A DNA stretch of 5,890 bases from Bacteroidota bacterium (GTDB taxonomy: Bacteria; Bacteroidota; Bacteroidia; Bacteroidales; VadinHA17): NCBI GenBank assembly GCA_006227095.1, contig SBFZ01000156.1, forward strand, positions 1 to 5,890, given 5' to 3'. The translations under genes were made by a program, and so were the position numbers. Within the stretch, counting starts at the first letter, position 1, and the number at the start of each line of letters is the position of its first letter. This document shows, in pieces, positions 1 through 5,890 of this stretch. A model generated the notes under the pieces. It had not been told where the DNA came from. It searched no databases and saw nothing but the letters and a program-made list of their open reading frames with translations.

Positions 1-658
1 GGCTTACAGGCCGGCCATGACCCGGCAGGAAGGTCTCACATCCTGTTTCAATCATCCTCTTCCAGCTGCCGATCAGCACCTCCACATCATCGGCAAAGGG
101 CGGAAAGGGTTTGCCGGGAGTTGTTCCTATGATTGAATCTCCTGCGATGGCAATTATCCCGTCAATAACCAGCGTTGCCCCGCCTGGAGAATGCCCGGGT
201 GTATGTATAATAAACCCGTTTATGCCGAAACGGTTCAGATCGAACCGGTCAGAAAAAATATGATCGGCAGTGCACGGGTCATATTTGAATACCGGGCCAA
301 TCTTTTTCCCGATGCTTACCAGGCTGCGGGTTAAAGGATAAGTACCTTCGGGTATGGGTGTTTCACCGGCAGCAAGCATTTGGCTTTCTGCCTCATGCAC
401 AACCACTTCGGCCCCGTACTCACCCTGCAGCCATGCGGCATTGCCGGCATGGTCAAAATGGGTATGCGTAAGTATTACCGCCTCCGGGATGAGATTTTTA
501 CGCTCAAGGGCATGTGCAATCCTGCTCCGGTCAAATGAGATACCGGTATCAGCCAGAATGGTCCTGCCATTGCATGAAACAACCCAGATATTGCACCTTG
601 CAGGTGTCAGCCTGACTATCGAGGTGCCTTTGCCTGTGTCAGTTATATCAATCATCAT
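1..658 (-). CDS. MBL-fold metallohydrolase (partial, C-terminus beyond window)
   Basis: This is a probable zinc-dependent hydrolase of the metallo-beta-lactamase superfamily, of the glyoxalase II/beta-lactamase-like type; its substrate is unknown. Reading the minus strand from the ATG at 658-656 gives 219 codons without a stop before the left edge. The metal-site motifs are all present and in order: HTHFDH at residues 65-70, the GHS histidine H156 inside HTPGHSPGG, the bridging aspartate D174 in AGDS, and H214 in LPGHG. No signal peptide is visible, so it is probably cytoplasmic. A second ATG follows immediately at 655, and the start could be either. No Shine-Dalgarno sequence precedes it, and I see no good promoter match on this strand. 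The gene diverges from the PhzF-family gene across 79 bp. With LPGHG already reached, the catalytic core is essentially complete; only a C-terminal part of unknown length is missing. The family call is firm, but hydrolysis of beta-lactams should not be assumed. Confidence 0.9.
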   Translation of the reverse strand, partial: MMIDITDTGKGTSIVRLTPARCNIWVVSCNGRTILADTGISFDRSRIAHALERKNLIPEAVILTHTHFDHAGNAAWLQGEYGAEVVVHEAESQMLAAGETPIPEGTYPLTRSLVSIGKKIGPVFKYDPCTADHIFSDRFDLNRFGINGFIIHTPGHSPGGATLVIDGIIAIAGDSIIGTTPGKPFPPFADDVEVLIGSWKRMIETGCETFLPGHGRPVS

Positions 659-709
659 ACTAAGATACTATACATACAGAATTGCGGAACATATTGGTGT
701 AAACTATAA

Positions 710-717
710 TATCTTTG
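710..717 (+). promoter_or_regulatory. Candidate Bacteroidota -7 promoter element for the PhzF-family gene
   Basis: TATCTTTG matches the Bacteroidota primary-sigma consensus TAnnTTTG at every specified base. It lies 20 nt upstream of the ATG at 738, implying a short leader of roughly 10-15 nt. The -33 partner is weak: the nearest TTG triplets (682-684 and 694-696) lie 25 and 13 nt upstream of the box, not the usual 19-21. The call therefore rests on the -7 box alone. Confidence 0.45.
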
Positions 718-737
718 ATTGAGCAAATTCCAGATCC

Positions 738-1529
738 ATGATGAAAACAATACCCATTTTCCAGGTTGACGCCTTTGCCGAGGCACCCTTTACCGGGAAT
801 CCGGCAGCTGTATGTGTTCTGACCGACCCGGTCACAGAGAAGACAATGCAGAAGATCGCAATGGAGAACAACCTTTCTGAGACTGCTTTCATCACCCGCG
901 GGAAAGACGAATGGCTTATCAGGTGGTTTACCCCTGCCGCGGAGGTGGACCTCTGCGGGCATGCCACCCTTGCCTCGGCATATGTGGTCATGAATTTCCT
1001 GGAACCGCAAAGCGAAAAGGTCGTTTTTCGCTCAAGGGTCATGGGTCATCTCACAGTCAGGAAGAGAGGCGACCTCCTGGAACTCGATTTCCCGGTTGAT
1101 AATCCGGCGCAGTGTGAGTTACCCCCATTCATCAGTGAAAGCCTGGGAGCAGTACCATCTGAGACCTGGATGGGAAGAAGTGATTATATGCTCGTGTACG
1201 GGAGTGAATCAGAGATCAGGCATATGAAACCCGATTTCAGGAGTCTGTCCCAGACCGAGAGCAGGGGTGTGATTGTAACAGCACCTGGCGACACTGTCGA
1301 TTTCGTCTCAAGGTTTTTCTGCCCGCAGATCGGCATTGACGAAGACCCGGTTACCGGCTCGGCACATACTACCCTTACACCCTACTGGTCAGCCCGGACA
1401 GGGAAAAAGACCCTAACGGCACGGCAGCTTTCCTCAAGGGGAGGTCTTCTCGAATGTTCACTGGAGAGTGATCGCGTCAGGATAGCCGGATCAGCCATTA
1501 TCTATCTTAGAGGTGAAATTTTCTTATGA
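738..1529 (+). CDS. PhzF-family isomerase-like protein
   Basis: This 263-residue protein belongs to the PhzF/YddE family of diaminopimelate-epimerase-fold enzymes and has the usual full length. Family marks in order are QVDAF then GNPAAV at about residues 9-25, NNLSETAF at 44-51 with E48 aligning to the catalytic glutamate of PhzF, the DLCGHAT loop at 71-77 with H75, and GIDEDPVTGSAH at 199-210 with D203 as the likely third catalytic residue. The two related lobes of the fold are both present. The best-known member isomerises dihydro-3-hydroxyanthranilate in phenazine synthesis. No other phenazine gene is in this window, so a phenazine role is not supported and the substrate is unknown. It is probably cytoplasmic, with no signal peptide. 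The start is the first of two adjacent ATG codons and has no Shine-Dalgarno site. It is followed after 43 bp by the dCMP deaminase in the same direction, but that gene appears to have its own promoter element. Confidence 0.92.
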   Translation: MMKTIPIFQVDAFAEAPFTGNPAAVCVLTDPVTEKTMQKIAMENNLSETAFITRGKDEWLIRWFTPAAEVDLCGHATLASAYVVMNFLEPQSEKVVFRSRVMGHLTVRKRGDLLELDFPVDNPAQCELPPFISESLGAVPSETWMGRSDYMLVYGSESEIRHMKPDFRSLSQTESRGVIVTAPGDTVDFVSRFFCPQIGIDEDPVTGSAHTTLTPYWSARTGKKTLTARQLSSRGGLLECSLESDRVRIAGSAIIYLRGEIFL

Positions 1530-1546
1530 TTTAGGGTAAAAACAAT

Positions 1547-1554
1547 TAAGTTTG
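1547..1554 (+). promoter_or_regulatory. Candidate -7 promoter element for the dCMP deaminase-peptidase pair
   Basis: TAAGTTTG is a full match to the Bacteroidota TAnnTTTG element. It lies 18 nt upstream of the ATG at 1573, nearly the same distance as the matching box before the PhzF-family gene. It contains the TTG that would be the alternative, longer start of the deaminase, which argues that the TTG is promoter sequence and not a codon. No clear -33 TTG is seen at the expected spacing. Confidence 0.45.
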
Positions 1555-1572
1555 CCGGCGAAAAAGAACAAG

Positions 1573-2040
1573 ATGACAAAAAAGGATGCCGTTCACCCTT
1601 ACGGGGAAAAGCAGGACCAGTTTGACAGACGTTACCTCCGCATGGCCGCAGTATGGTCTGAAAACTCATACTGCCAGAGACGTAAGGTTGGTGCTCTCAT
1701 TGTCAAGGACAAGATGATCATCTCTGACGGTTACAACGGTACACCGGCCGGATTTGAAAATGTGTGCGAGGATGAGAATAATGTAACCAAGCCTTACGTT
1801 CTACATGCTGAGGCAAATGCCATTACAAAAGTTGCACGGTCAAACAACTCGAGTGATAACGCCACCCTCTACATCACTGACTCCCCCTGCATGGAATGCG
1901 CAAAGCTGATCATACAGTCAGGTATCAGACGTGTAGTGTACAGTAACCAGTACCGCAACCTTGACGGCATTGAGCTTCTGAAACGGGCTGGCATAGAGCT
2001 TGTATATATTGACCTCGGAGAAAAGAAAAATGAAATATAA
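1573..2040 (+). CDS. dCMP deaminase (ComEB-like cytidine/deoxycytidylate deaminase family)
   Basis: This enzyme deaminates dCMP to dUMP, the substrate of thymidylate synthase, and so feeds dTTP synthesis in the cytoplasm. The 155-residue product is of normal length for the bacterial ComEB/deoxycytidylate deaminase family. The zinc site is intact: HAE at residues 78-80 (H78 ligand, E80 proton shuttle) and PCMEC at 105-109 (C106 and C109 ligands). The segment around residues 31-63 (NSYCQRRKVG, then DGYNGTPAGF) is typical of dCMP deaminases and unlike tRNA-adenosine or riboflavin deaminases. The ATG at 1573 is chosen over an in-frame TTG at 1552, because the TTG lies inside a promoter-like box and would add seven mostly lysine-rich, non-conserved residues; an in-frame stop at 1537-1539 excludes anything longer. 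Its last 11 bp overlap the S41 peptidase gene, so the two are very likely cotranscribed. The dCMP substrate is inferred from family resemblance; allosteric control by dCTP/dTTP cannot be judged here. Confidence 0.93.
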   Translation: MTKKDAVHPYGEKQDQFDRRYLRMAAVWSENSYCQRRKVGALIVKDKMIISDGYNGTPAGFENVCEDENNVTKPYVLHAEANAITKVARSNNSSDNATLYITDSPCMECAKLIIQSGIRRVVYSNQYRNLDGIELLKRAGIELVYIDLGEKKNEI

Positions 2041-3622
2041 CAGAGCATATTTACCGCTGATAATCGGGATTGCCGTTGCTGTCGGCATTCTGATAGGTTT
2101 TTACATGCCCCATCCCCAGACAGGACTTTATACAAATTTCCCGGCTTCGAATGACAAGCTCAGCCGGATCCTTGACATTATCGAATCAGATTATGTTGAC
2201 ACCGTCAACCGCAATTCCCTCATCGAGGAGGCCATACCGGTGATGCTCCGCAAGCTTGATCCCCATTCAGTATATATTCCGGCCACTGACCTTGCCCAGG
2301 CCAATGAGCCACTTCAGGGCAACTTTGACGGAATCGGAGTATCATTCAACATGCTGACTGACACCGTTCTGATAATAAGTACCATCCCGGGAGGACCTTC
2401 AGAAAAAGCGGGGATCATTCCGGGCGACAAAATAATCTTCGTGAATGATTCACTGATTGCCGGCAGGACCCTTCCGGATGAGGATGTGGTCAAGATGCTC
2501 AAGGGGCCGCGGGGCACAAAGGTGGAACTGAAGATTGAACGCAAGGGAGCCGATAATCTTCTCCCCTTTACCATTATACGTGACAAGATCCCTATCTACA
2601 GTGTCGATGTCTCTTACATGATGTCTGACGATGTCGGCTACATAAAGATCTCCAACTTCGCACTCACCACTCATGATGAATTCAAAAAGGGGCTCAGTGA
2701 ACTGAAAGAGCAGGGGATGAAGAAACTGATCCTTGACCTCAGGGGTAACTCCGGAGGAGTGATGGATGCAGCCACCATGATAGCAGACGAGTTCCTCCCG
2801 GAAGGAAAACTCATTGTCTTCACCATGGGTAAGTCAACCCCACGCCAGGATGTGAAGGCTACTGCACGGGGCGAATTCGAGACAGGTGAACTGGTGGTAC
2901 TGATAGACGAGTGGAGTGCCTCCGCCAGCGAGATCCTGGCAGGTGCCGTTCAGGACAATGACCGTGGAACCATAATAGGAAGGCGATCATTCGGCAAAGG
3001 ACTCGTGCAGGAGCCGGTAATGTTCCGTGACGGATCCGGTATGAGACTTACCATAGCAAGATACTATACCCCCACCGGCCGGTCAATCCAGAAACCCTAT
3101 GACCAGGGAATAGAGAAATACTATGAGGACCTTGCCAACAGGATGATGCACGGAGAGTTCGAGGAGGCAGACTCCATAAGACTCGATGACTCCCTCCGCT
3201 TTACAACCCCCGGCGGAAAAACAGTCTACGGCGGAGGAGGGATCATGCCCGATATCTTTATCCCCATTGATACTGCAGGCATAAGTGATTATTTCCTGGC
3301 AATAAGAAATTCGGGGCTTCTCTATCGTTATGCCCTCAAGTATACGGAAGACAACCGCGAGACTCTGAAAAAATTCAGTGATCTCCCCTCGCTGAGAGAA
3401 TGGCTTGACAAACAGAACCTCCTCAACAAATTCGTCCTGTTTGCGGGCCAGAACGGAGTGCCTGCCAGGTATGACCAGATTGCGGTTTCAGAAAAGATTA
3501 TTGACGTACAGCTGAAAGCCTACATTGCAAGAAACATGCTTGACAACAAGGGATTCTATCCTGTCTGGCAGGAGATAGACAGGACCCTTCTGGATGCTCT
3601 CAGCTATCTTGAAAACAACTGA
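2030..3622 (+). CDS. S41 family C-terminal processing peptidase (PDZ-containing, membrane-anchored)
   Basis: This is a serine peptidase of the CtpA/Prc type, cleaving proteins near their C-termini on the outer face of the inner membrane; targets are unknown. The 530 residues run in the expected order. A short positive N-terminus precedes a hydrophobic segment at about 8-26 (uncleaved anchor or signal peptide). An N-terminal helical domain covers about 40-90, and a PDZ domain about 97-180 (GIGVSF near 101, SEKAGIIPGD at 124-133). The peptidase core covers about 195-360, with DLRGNSGG at 236-243. The Ser-Lys dyad is S298 in SASASE and K323 in SFGKGLVQ, 25 residues apart as in characterised members. 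A C-terminal extension of about 120 residues follows (roughly 410-530), as I recall for Bacteroidota homologues. The ATG at 2030 is chosen over an in-frame TTG at 2000, because it directly precedes the anchor; GGAG at 2017-2020 lies 9 nt upstream. It overlaps the deaminase gene by 11 bp, suggesting translational coupling. Confidence 0.95.
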   Translation: MKYNRAYLPLIIGIAVAVGILIGFYMPHPQTGLYTNFPASNDKLSRILDIIESDYVDTVNRNSLIEEAIPVMLRKLDPHSVYIPATDLAQANEPLQGNFDGIGVSFNMLTDTVLIISTIPGGPSEKAGIIPGDKIIFVNDSLIAGRTLPDEDVVKMLKGPRGTKVELKIERKGADNLLPFTIIRDKIPIYSVDVSYMMSDDVGYIKISNFALTTHDEFKKGLSELKEQGMKKLILDLRGNSGGVMDAATMIADEFLPEGKLIVFTMGKSTPRQDVKATARGEFETGELVVLIDEWSASASEILAGAVQDNDRGTIIGRRSFGKGLVQEPVMFRDGSGMRLTIARYYTPTGRSIQKPYDQGIEKYYEDLANRMMHGEFEEADSIRLDDSLRFTTPGGKTVYGGGGIMPDIFIPIDTAGISDYFLAIRNSGLLYRYALKYTEDNRETLKKFSDLPSLREWLDKQNLLNKFVLFAGQNGVPARYDQIAVSEKIIDVQLKAYIARNMLDNKGFYPVWQEIDRTLLDALSYLENN

Positions 3623-3651
3623 CCCCGGGGTCACCGGGCGAACCCTCCGGT
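3613..3651 (-). terminator. Possible terminator hairpins in the convergent gap, best read for the alpha/beta hydrolase
   Basis: Read on the minus strand, the hydrolase stop at 3669-3671 is followed after 17 nt by two inverted repeats. The first (3651-3633) can fold as ACC/GGT outside and GGG/CCC inside, around a TTCG loop, with a three-base bulge. The second is a perfect 14-bp palindrome, TGACCCCGGGGTCA (3633-3620), giving at most a 5-bp stem with a CCGG loop. Next comes the moderately T-rich GTTGTTTTC. On the plus strand no T-run follows, so termination of the peptidase transcript here is less well supported. The stems are short, so the call is tentative. Confidence 0.35.
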
Positions 3652-3668
3652 AAGCCTGCAGATCAATA

Positions 3669-4469
3669 TTACCATGCAATCCGCTGAGCAAACCGTTCAA
3701 TAAGTTTATAAGATTCTTCCGTCTCCTCAATGAAGCCGAGATGACCTGACTTTTCGAGGATAACCACCCCGGCATTATGCGGAAGGCCGATGTCACGCAT
3801 TGCCTTTTCGGGAGAAAAATAGAGGTCGTGCCTGCCCAGTATCCATAAAAGCGGAACCGCCCCGCTTTCAAGTATATACTGGCGTGACGGCCGGGCAATC
3901 ATTCCGTTAAGCAATGCAATTATCCCTTCTCCGGGGTTTCGCGAGGCAATCTTCTTTGACCTTTCAAGTTCCGCTGCCATCAGCCCAAGATTTTCCTTCG
4001 CGAACATCATGCTTACATTGCCGGGATACATTATATTCTTCCTTCCGGCCCTGACGATCTCTATCTCCCTGTTTCGCCTCTCAATTGCCTCAGGAGTGTC
4101 AGCATGCGGATGGGAATGAAAGAGTACATATCCTGAAAGCATTTCCGGGAACATTTCAACAAAAGCAAGGGTTGCGTACCCTCCAAGTGAGTGACCAACC
4201 ATCATAACCTTATGTTCTCCGGCATCTTTTATTACCTCCCTGACTGCTGAAGCCAGGAATTCCATGGTATGAACCTCACCCTTTATACCTGATTTACCGT
4301 GACCGGGAAGATCAGGAACAATCATCCGGAAACTCCCGGCCAACGCTTCGGCAAGAGGATCCCACACCTCCCCTGCTTCCAGGTAACCGTGCAGCAGCAC
4401 GATGGGTTTACCTGCACCTCTCAAACTGTATGAAACCTTTATCCCTTCAAATTCTATGCTCTTAATCAT
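3669..4469 (-). CDS. Alpha/beta fold hydrolase
   Basis: This 266-residue serine hydrolase of the alpha/beta superfamily (abhydrolase 1-like) has no signal peptide and is probably cytoplasmic; its substrate is unknown. The oxyanion-hole motif LLHGY is at about residues 25-29, followed by DLPGHGKS at 53-60. The nucleophile elbow GHSLGG is at 92-97 with S94. The acid is probably D215 in GRHDLYF, and the catalytic histidine is H243 in KSGHLGF, completing the triad. The cap region, about 118-195, holds the unusual run HSHPHADTPE (118-127) and a charged stretch rich in Arg and Glu. The ATG at 4469 is preferred because the family fold begins right there (MIKSIEFEG). A TTG at 4538 would add 23 basic residues with no fold counterpart. 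The gene converges with the S41 peptidase and diverges from sdhC, so it is probably transcribed alone. Esterase, lipase or C-C hydrolase activity cannot be told apart from sequence alone. Confidence 0.88.
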   Translation of the reverse strand: MIKSIEFEGIKVSYSLRGAGKPIVLLHGYLEAGEVWDPLAEALAGSFRMIVPDLPGHGKSGIKGEVHTMEFLASAVREVIKDAGEHKVMMVGHSLGGYATLAFVEMFPEMLSGYVLFHSHPHADTPEAIERRNREIEIVRAGRKNIMYPGNVSMMFAKENLGLMAAELERSKKIASRNPGEGIIALLNGMIARPSRQYILESGAVPLLWILGRHDLYFSPEKAMRDIGLPHNAGVVILEKSGHLGFIEETEESYKLIERFAQRIAW

Positions 4470-4567
4470 TGATGCTTTGCTTCGGGAGAAAAACTTTTTA
4501 AATTTACGATGAAGTAATGACTTTCCCAGATCTTTCAAACAACCCTGAAATATAAAGTAAATAGCCG

Positions 4568-5212
4568 ATGAACAAGATTCTTTTTTCGGCTGTCTCGAAG
4601 AAATTCGTGATGGCTCTTGCCGGTTTGTTCCTGCTGGTTTTCCTTCCGGTGCATCTCGGCATTAACCTGATGCTGCTGCGAAGTGATCCGGAACCATTCA
4701 ACAACGCAGCACACTTCATGGCTACCTTCCCTCTTGTGAAAGTGGTCGAAATATTGCTGTTCCTGGCAATTATCATCCATATCACCTACGGACTGATACT
4801 GCAGATACAGAACTGGCTGTCACGTCCTGTAGGTTACAGTGTAAGGAACAGGTCCGAGACTTCGGCATTCTCCAGGTTCATGATATGGACAGGCGGGTCT
4901 GTGCTGATCTTCCTTGTAATTCACTTCTTCAACTTCTATTTCATAAAGCTTGGAATAGTGGAAGGAGACCCTGAAAACTTCTATTCGGTTGCATACCAGC
5001 TTTTCAATGTCACGGGTTATGTAATACTTTACTGGGTCTGTTTCCTTCTCCTCGGACTTCATCTTTATCACGCACTGCAATCAGCCTTCCAGACCCTCGG
5101 TCTGTCAAACGGGTTCTGGACCCCTGTAATAAAGGTTATCTCACTTCTGTATGCGATTGCCATTCCTGTGGGATTTGCAATCATACCCCTTGTAATCTGG
5201 CTTTTTAAATAA
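4568..5212 (+). CDS. sdhC: Succinate dehydrogenase/fumarate reductase cytochrome b subunit (b558 family)
   Basis: This is the membrane anchor of the succinate:quinone oxidoreductase complex, carrying haem b and the quinone site in the inner membrane. The 214 residues contain five hydrophobic helices at about 12-35, 56-80, 104-127, 147-170 and 183-212, the layout of single-anchor (SdhC/FrdC) enzymes such as those of Bacillus and Wolinella. Histidines at suitable helix positions are H29, H71, H119 and H165 (or H168), which would supply the four axial ligands of a di-haem cytochrome; this pairing is my inference from spacing. The ATG at 4568 begins a short amphipathic N-terminus as in homologues. 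The upstream 98 bp is A/T-rich, shared with the divergent hydrolase, and holds no convincing TAnnTTTG box or Shine-Dalgarno site. The flavoprotein gene follows after 19 bp, so the two form an operon. Whether the complex runs as succinate dehydrogenase or fumarate reductase (frdC) cannot be decided from sequence; in anaerobic Bacteroides it acts as fumarate reductase. Confidence 0.93.
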   Translation: MNKILFSAVSKKFVMALAGLFLLVFLPVHLGINLMLLRSDPEPFNNAAHFMATFPLVKVVEILLFLAIIIHITYGLILQIQNWLSRPVGYSVRNRSETSAFSRFMIWTGGSVLIFLVIHFFNFYFIKLGIVEGDPENFYSVAYQLFNVTGYVILYWVCFLLLGLHLYHALQSAFQTLGLSNGFWTPVIKVISLLYAIAIPVGFAIIPLVIWLFK

Positions 5213-5231
5213 CCTGAAGAAATCACAACCA

Positions 5232-5890
5232 ATGGTAACCCTCAATTCAAAAATACCCGAAGGTCCCCTGGAGGAAAAGTGGACAAAATACAAGGCAAAT
5301 GCCAGGCGTGTCAATCCGGCAAACAAGAAAAAGCTAGACATAATTGTTGTTGGCACGGGCATCTCGGGAGCACCTGCAGCCTCCGCCCTTGGAGAGCTGG
5401 GGTACAATGTAAAGGTCTTCTGCTACCAGGATACCCCCCGCCGGGCTCATTCCGTTGCCGCCCAGGGAGGCATCAATGCCGCCAAAAACTACAAGAATGA
5501 CGGCGACAGTGTCTATCAGCTTTTCTATGATGTAATAAAGGGAGGCGACTTCCGTGCACGTGAAGCCAATGTCTACCGTATTGCAGAGGTGAGTAACCAG
5601 ATCATAGACCACTTTACTGCCATAGGCGTTCCCTTTGCGCGGGAATACGGTGGCACCCTTACCACCAGGTCTTTCGGCGGGGTGCAGGTGTCAAGAACCT
5701 TTTATTCACGCGGTCAGACAGGCCAGCAGGTTCTGCTGGGGGCCTATTCCTCACTCAGCCGCCAGGTTAAGGAAGGTACAGTGACCATGTACCCGCGCCG
5801 TGACATGCTTGACCTTGTTGTGGTTGACGGAAAGGCCAGGGGAATAATAACGCGTAACCTCATCACTGGTGAGATCGAAAGACACTCGGC
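5232..5890 (+). CDS. sdhA: Succinate dehydrogenase/fumarate reductase flavoprotein subunit (partial, C-terminus beyond window)
   Basis: This is the catalytic FAD subunit that interconverts succinate and fumarate on the cytoplasmic side of the membrane. From the ATG at 5232 the frame stays open for 219 codons plus two bases to the window end, about a third of the usual 640 or so residues. The dinucleotide-binding fold is at about 36-50 ([14 protein letters not shown]). The covalent FAD histidine is H73 in [11 protein letters not shown]. Conserved runs follow: [10 protein letters not shown] at 91-100, [14 protein letters not shown] at 103-116, [10 protein letters not shown] at 132-141, and RSFGG with SRGQTGQQ at 146-166. 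The 34-residue N-terminal lead, rich in Lys and Arg, and the whole pattern fit the Bacillus-type subgroup found in Bacteroidota. Substrate-binding and proton-transfer residues lie beyond the window and cannot be checked. It starts 19 bp after sdhC; the AG-rich GAAGAAA before it is at most a weak ribosome site. sdhB, the iron-sulphur subunit, should follow. frdA is an equally valid name. Confidence 0.96.
   Translation, partial: MVTLNSKIPEGPLEEKWTKYKANARRVNPANKKKLDIIVVGTGISGAPAASALGELGYNVKVFCYQDTPRRAHSVAAQGGINAAKNYKNDGDSVYQLFYDVIKGGDFRAREANVYRIAEVSNQIIDHFTAIGVPFAREYGGTLTTRSFGGVQVSRTFYSRGQTGQQVLLGAYSSLSRQVKEGTVTMYPRRDMLDLVVVDGKARGIITRNLITGEIERHS

Noticed and set aside
354..722. Plus-strand open frame of 122 codons
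   Set aside because: It lies almost entirely antisense to the MBL-fold gene, whose metal motifs are intact. Its translation is Ser/Ala/Pro-rich with no recognisable domain.
660..1042. Two overlapping minus-strand open frames opposite the PhzF-family gene
   Set aside because: They are antisense to a well-conserved coding region and have no family features.
738..1529. Phenazine biosynthesis role for the PhzF-family gene
   Set aside because: No other phz gene is present, and most PhzF-family proteins occur in organisms that make no phenazines.
1552..1572. Longer deaminase starting at the TTG at 1552
   Set aside because: The TTG is part of a TAnnTTTG promoter-like box, and the extra seven residues have no counterpart in the family as I know it.
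2000..2029. Longer S41 peptidase starting at the TTG at 2000
   Set aside because: It would place ten residues before the positive N-terminus and membrane anchor, and would enlarge the overlap with the deaminase; the ATG at 2030 fits better.
4470..4538. 23-residue N-terminal extension of the alpha/beta hydrolase from the TTG at 4538
   Set aside because: The extension is basic and Lys/Phe/Ser-rich with no fold counterpart, and the enzyme fold begins at the ATG at 4469. It is kept in mind only because the frame stays open.
4470..4567. Promoter elements for sdhC and the divergent hydrolase
   Set aside because: TAAATTTA at 4499-4506 is one base off TAnnTTTG on the minus strand but has no -33 partner at suitable spacing, and no plus-strand match precedes sdhC. 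It is too weak to annotate.
4504..5080. Minus-strand open frames opposite sdhC
   Set aside because: They are antisense to a clear five-helix cytochrome b gene and their translations match no family I recognise.
5279..5612. Open frames on both strands within the sdhA region
   Set aside because: They are out-of-frame or antisense shadows of the strongly conserved flavoprotein sequence.

Overview
The window is an ordinary, densely coded stretch of bacterial chromosome, most likely from a member of the Bacteroidota (Bacteroidales or a close relative). Four things point that way: the style of the succinate dehydrogenase/fumarate reductase genes (a five-helix cytochrome b of the b558 type followed by a 'Bsu-type' flavoprotein whose FAD-attachment region matches the Bacteroidota form), a ComEB-like dCMP deaminase coupled to an S41 peptidase, starts without clear Shine-Dalgarno sites, and two intergenic matches to the Bacteroidota -7 promoter element TAnnTTTG. 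This is a judgement from recognised protein families, not from a database search.

Layout: 1-658 (minus) is an MBL-fold metallohydrolase whose C-terminal end runs off the left edge. It diverges across 79 bp from 738-1529 (plus), a PhzF-family isomerase-like protein. Then come 1573-2040 (plus), a dCMP deaminase, and 2030-3622 (plus), a membrane-anchored S41 C-terminal processing peptidase that overlaps the deaminase by 11 bp. A 46-bp convergent gap with palindromic, terminator-like sequence separates the peptidase from 3669-4469 (minus), an alpha/beta hydrolase. After a 98-bp divergent gap come 4568-5212 (plus), sdhC/frdC, and 5232 to the right edge (plus), sdhA/frdA, which is truncated by the window end. 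sdhB/frdB is expected just beyond it.

How the genes work together: sdhC and sdhA encode the membrane anchor and catalytic subunit of one complex, which links succinate/fumarate interconversion to the quinone pool. The dCMP deaminase (dUMP supply for dTMP synthesis) and the peptidase (envelope proteolysis) look translationally coupled but have no obvious shared pathway. The MBL protein, the PhzF protein and the alpha/beta hydrolase are recognisable enzyme folds whose substrates cannot be read from sequence.

I found no RNA gene, mobile element, CRISPR array or sign of horizontal transfer. No non-coding stretch reaches 100 bp. I see no previously undescribed system. The findings are modest and concern promoter elements, start choice, gene overlap and the convergent 3' region.
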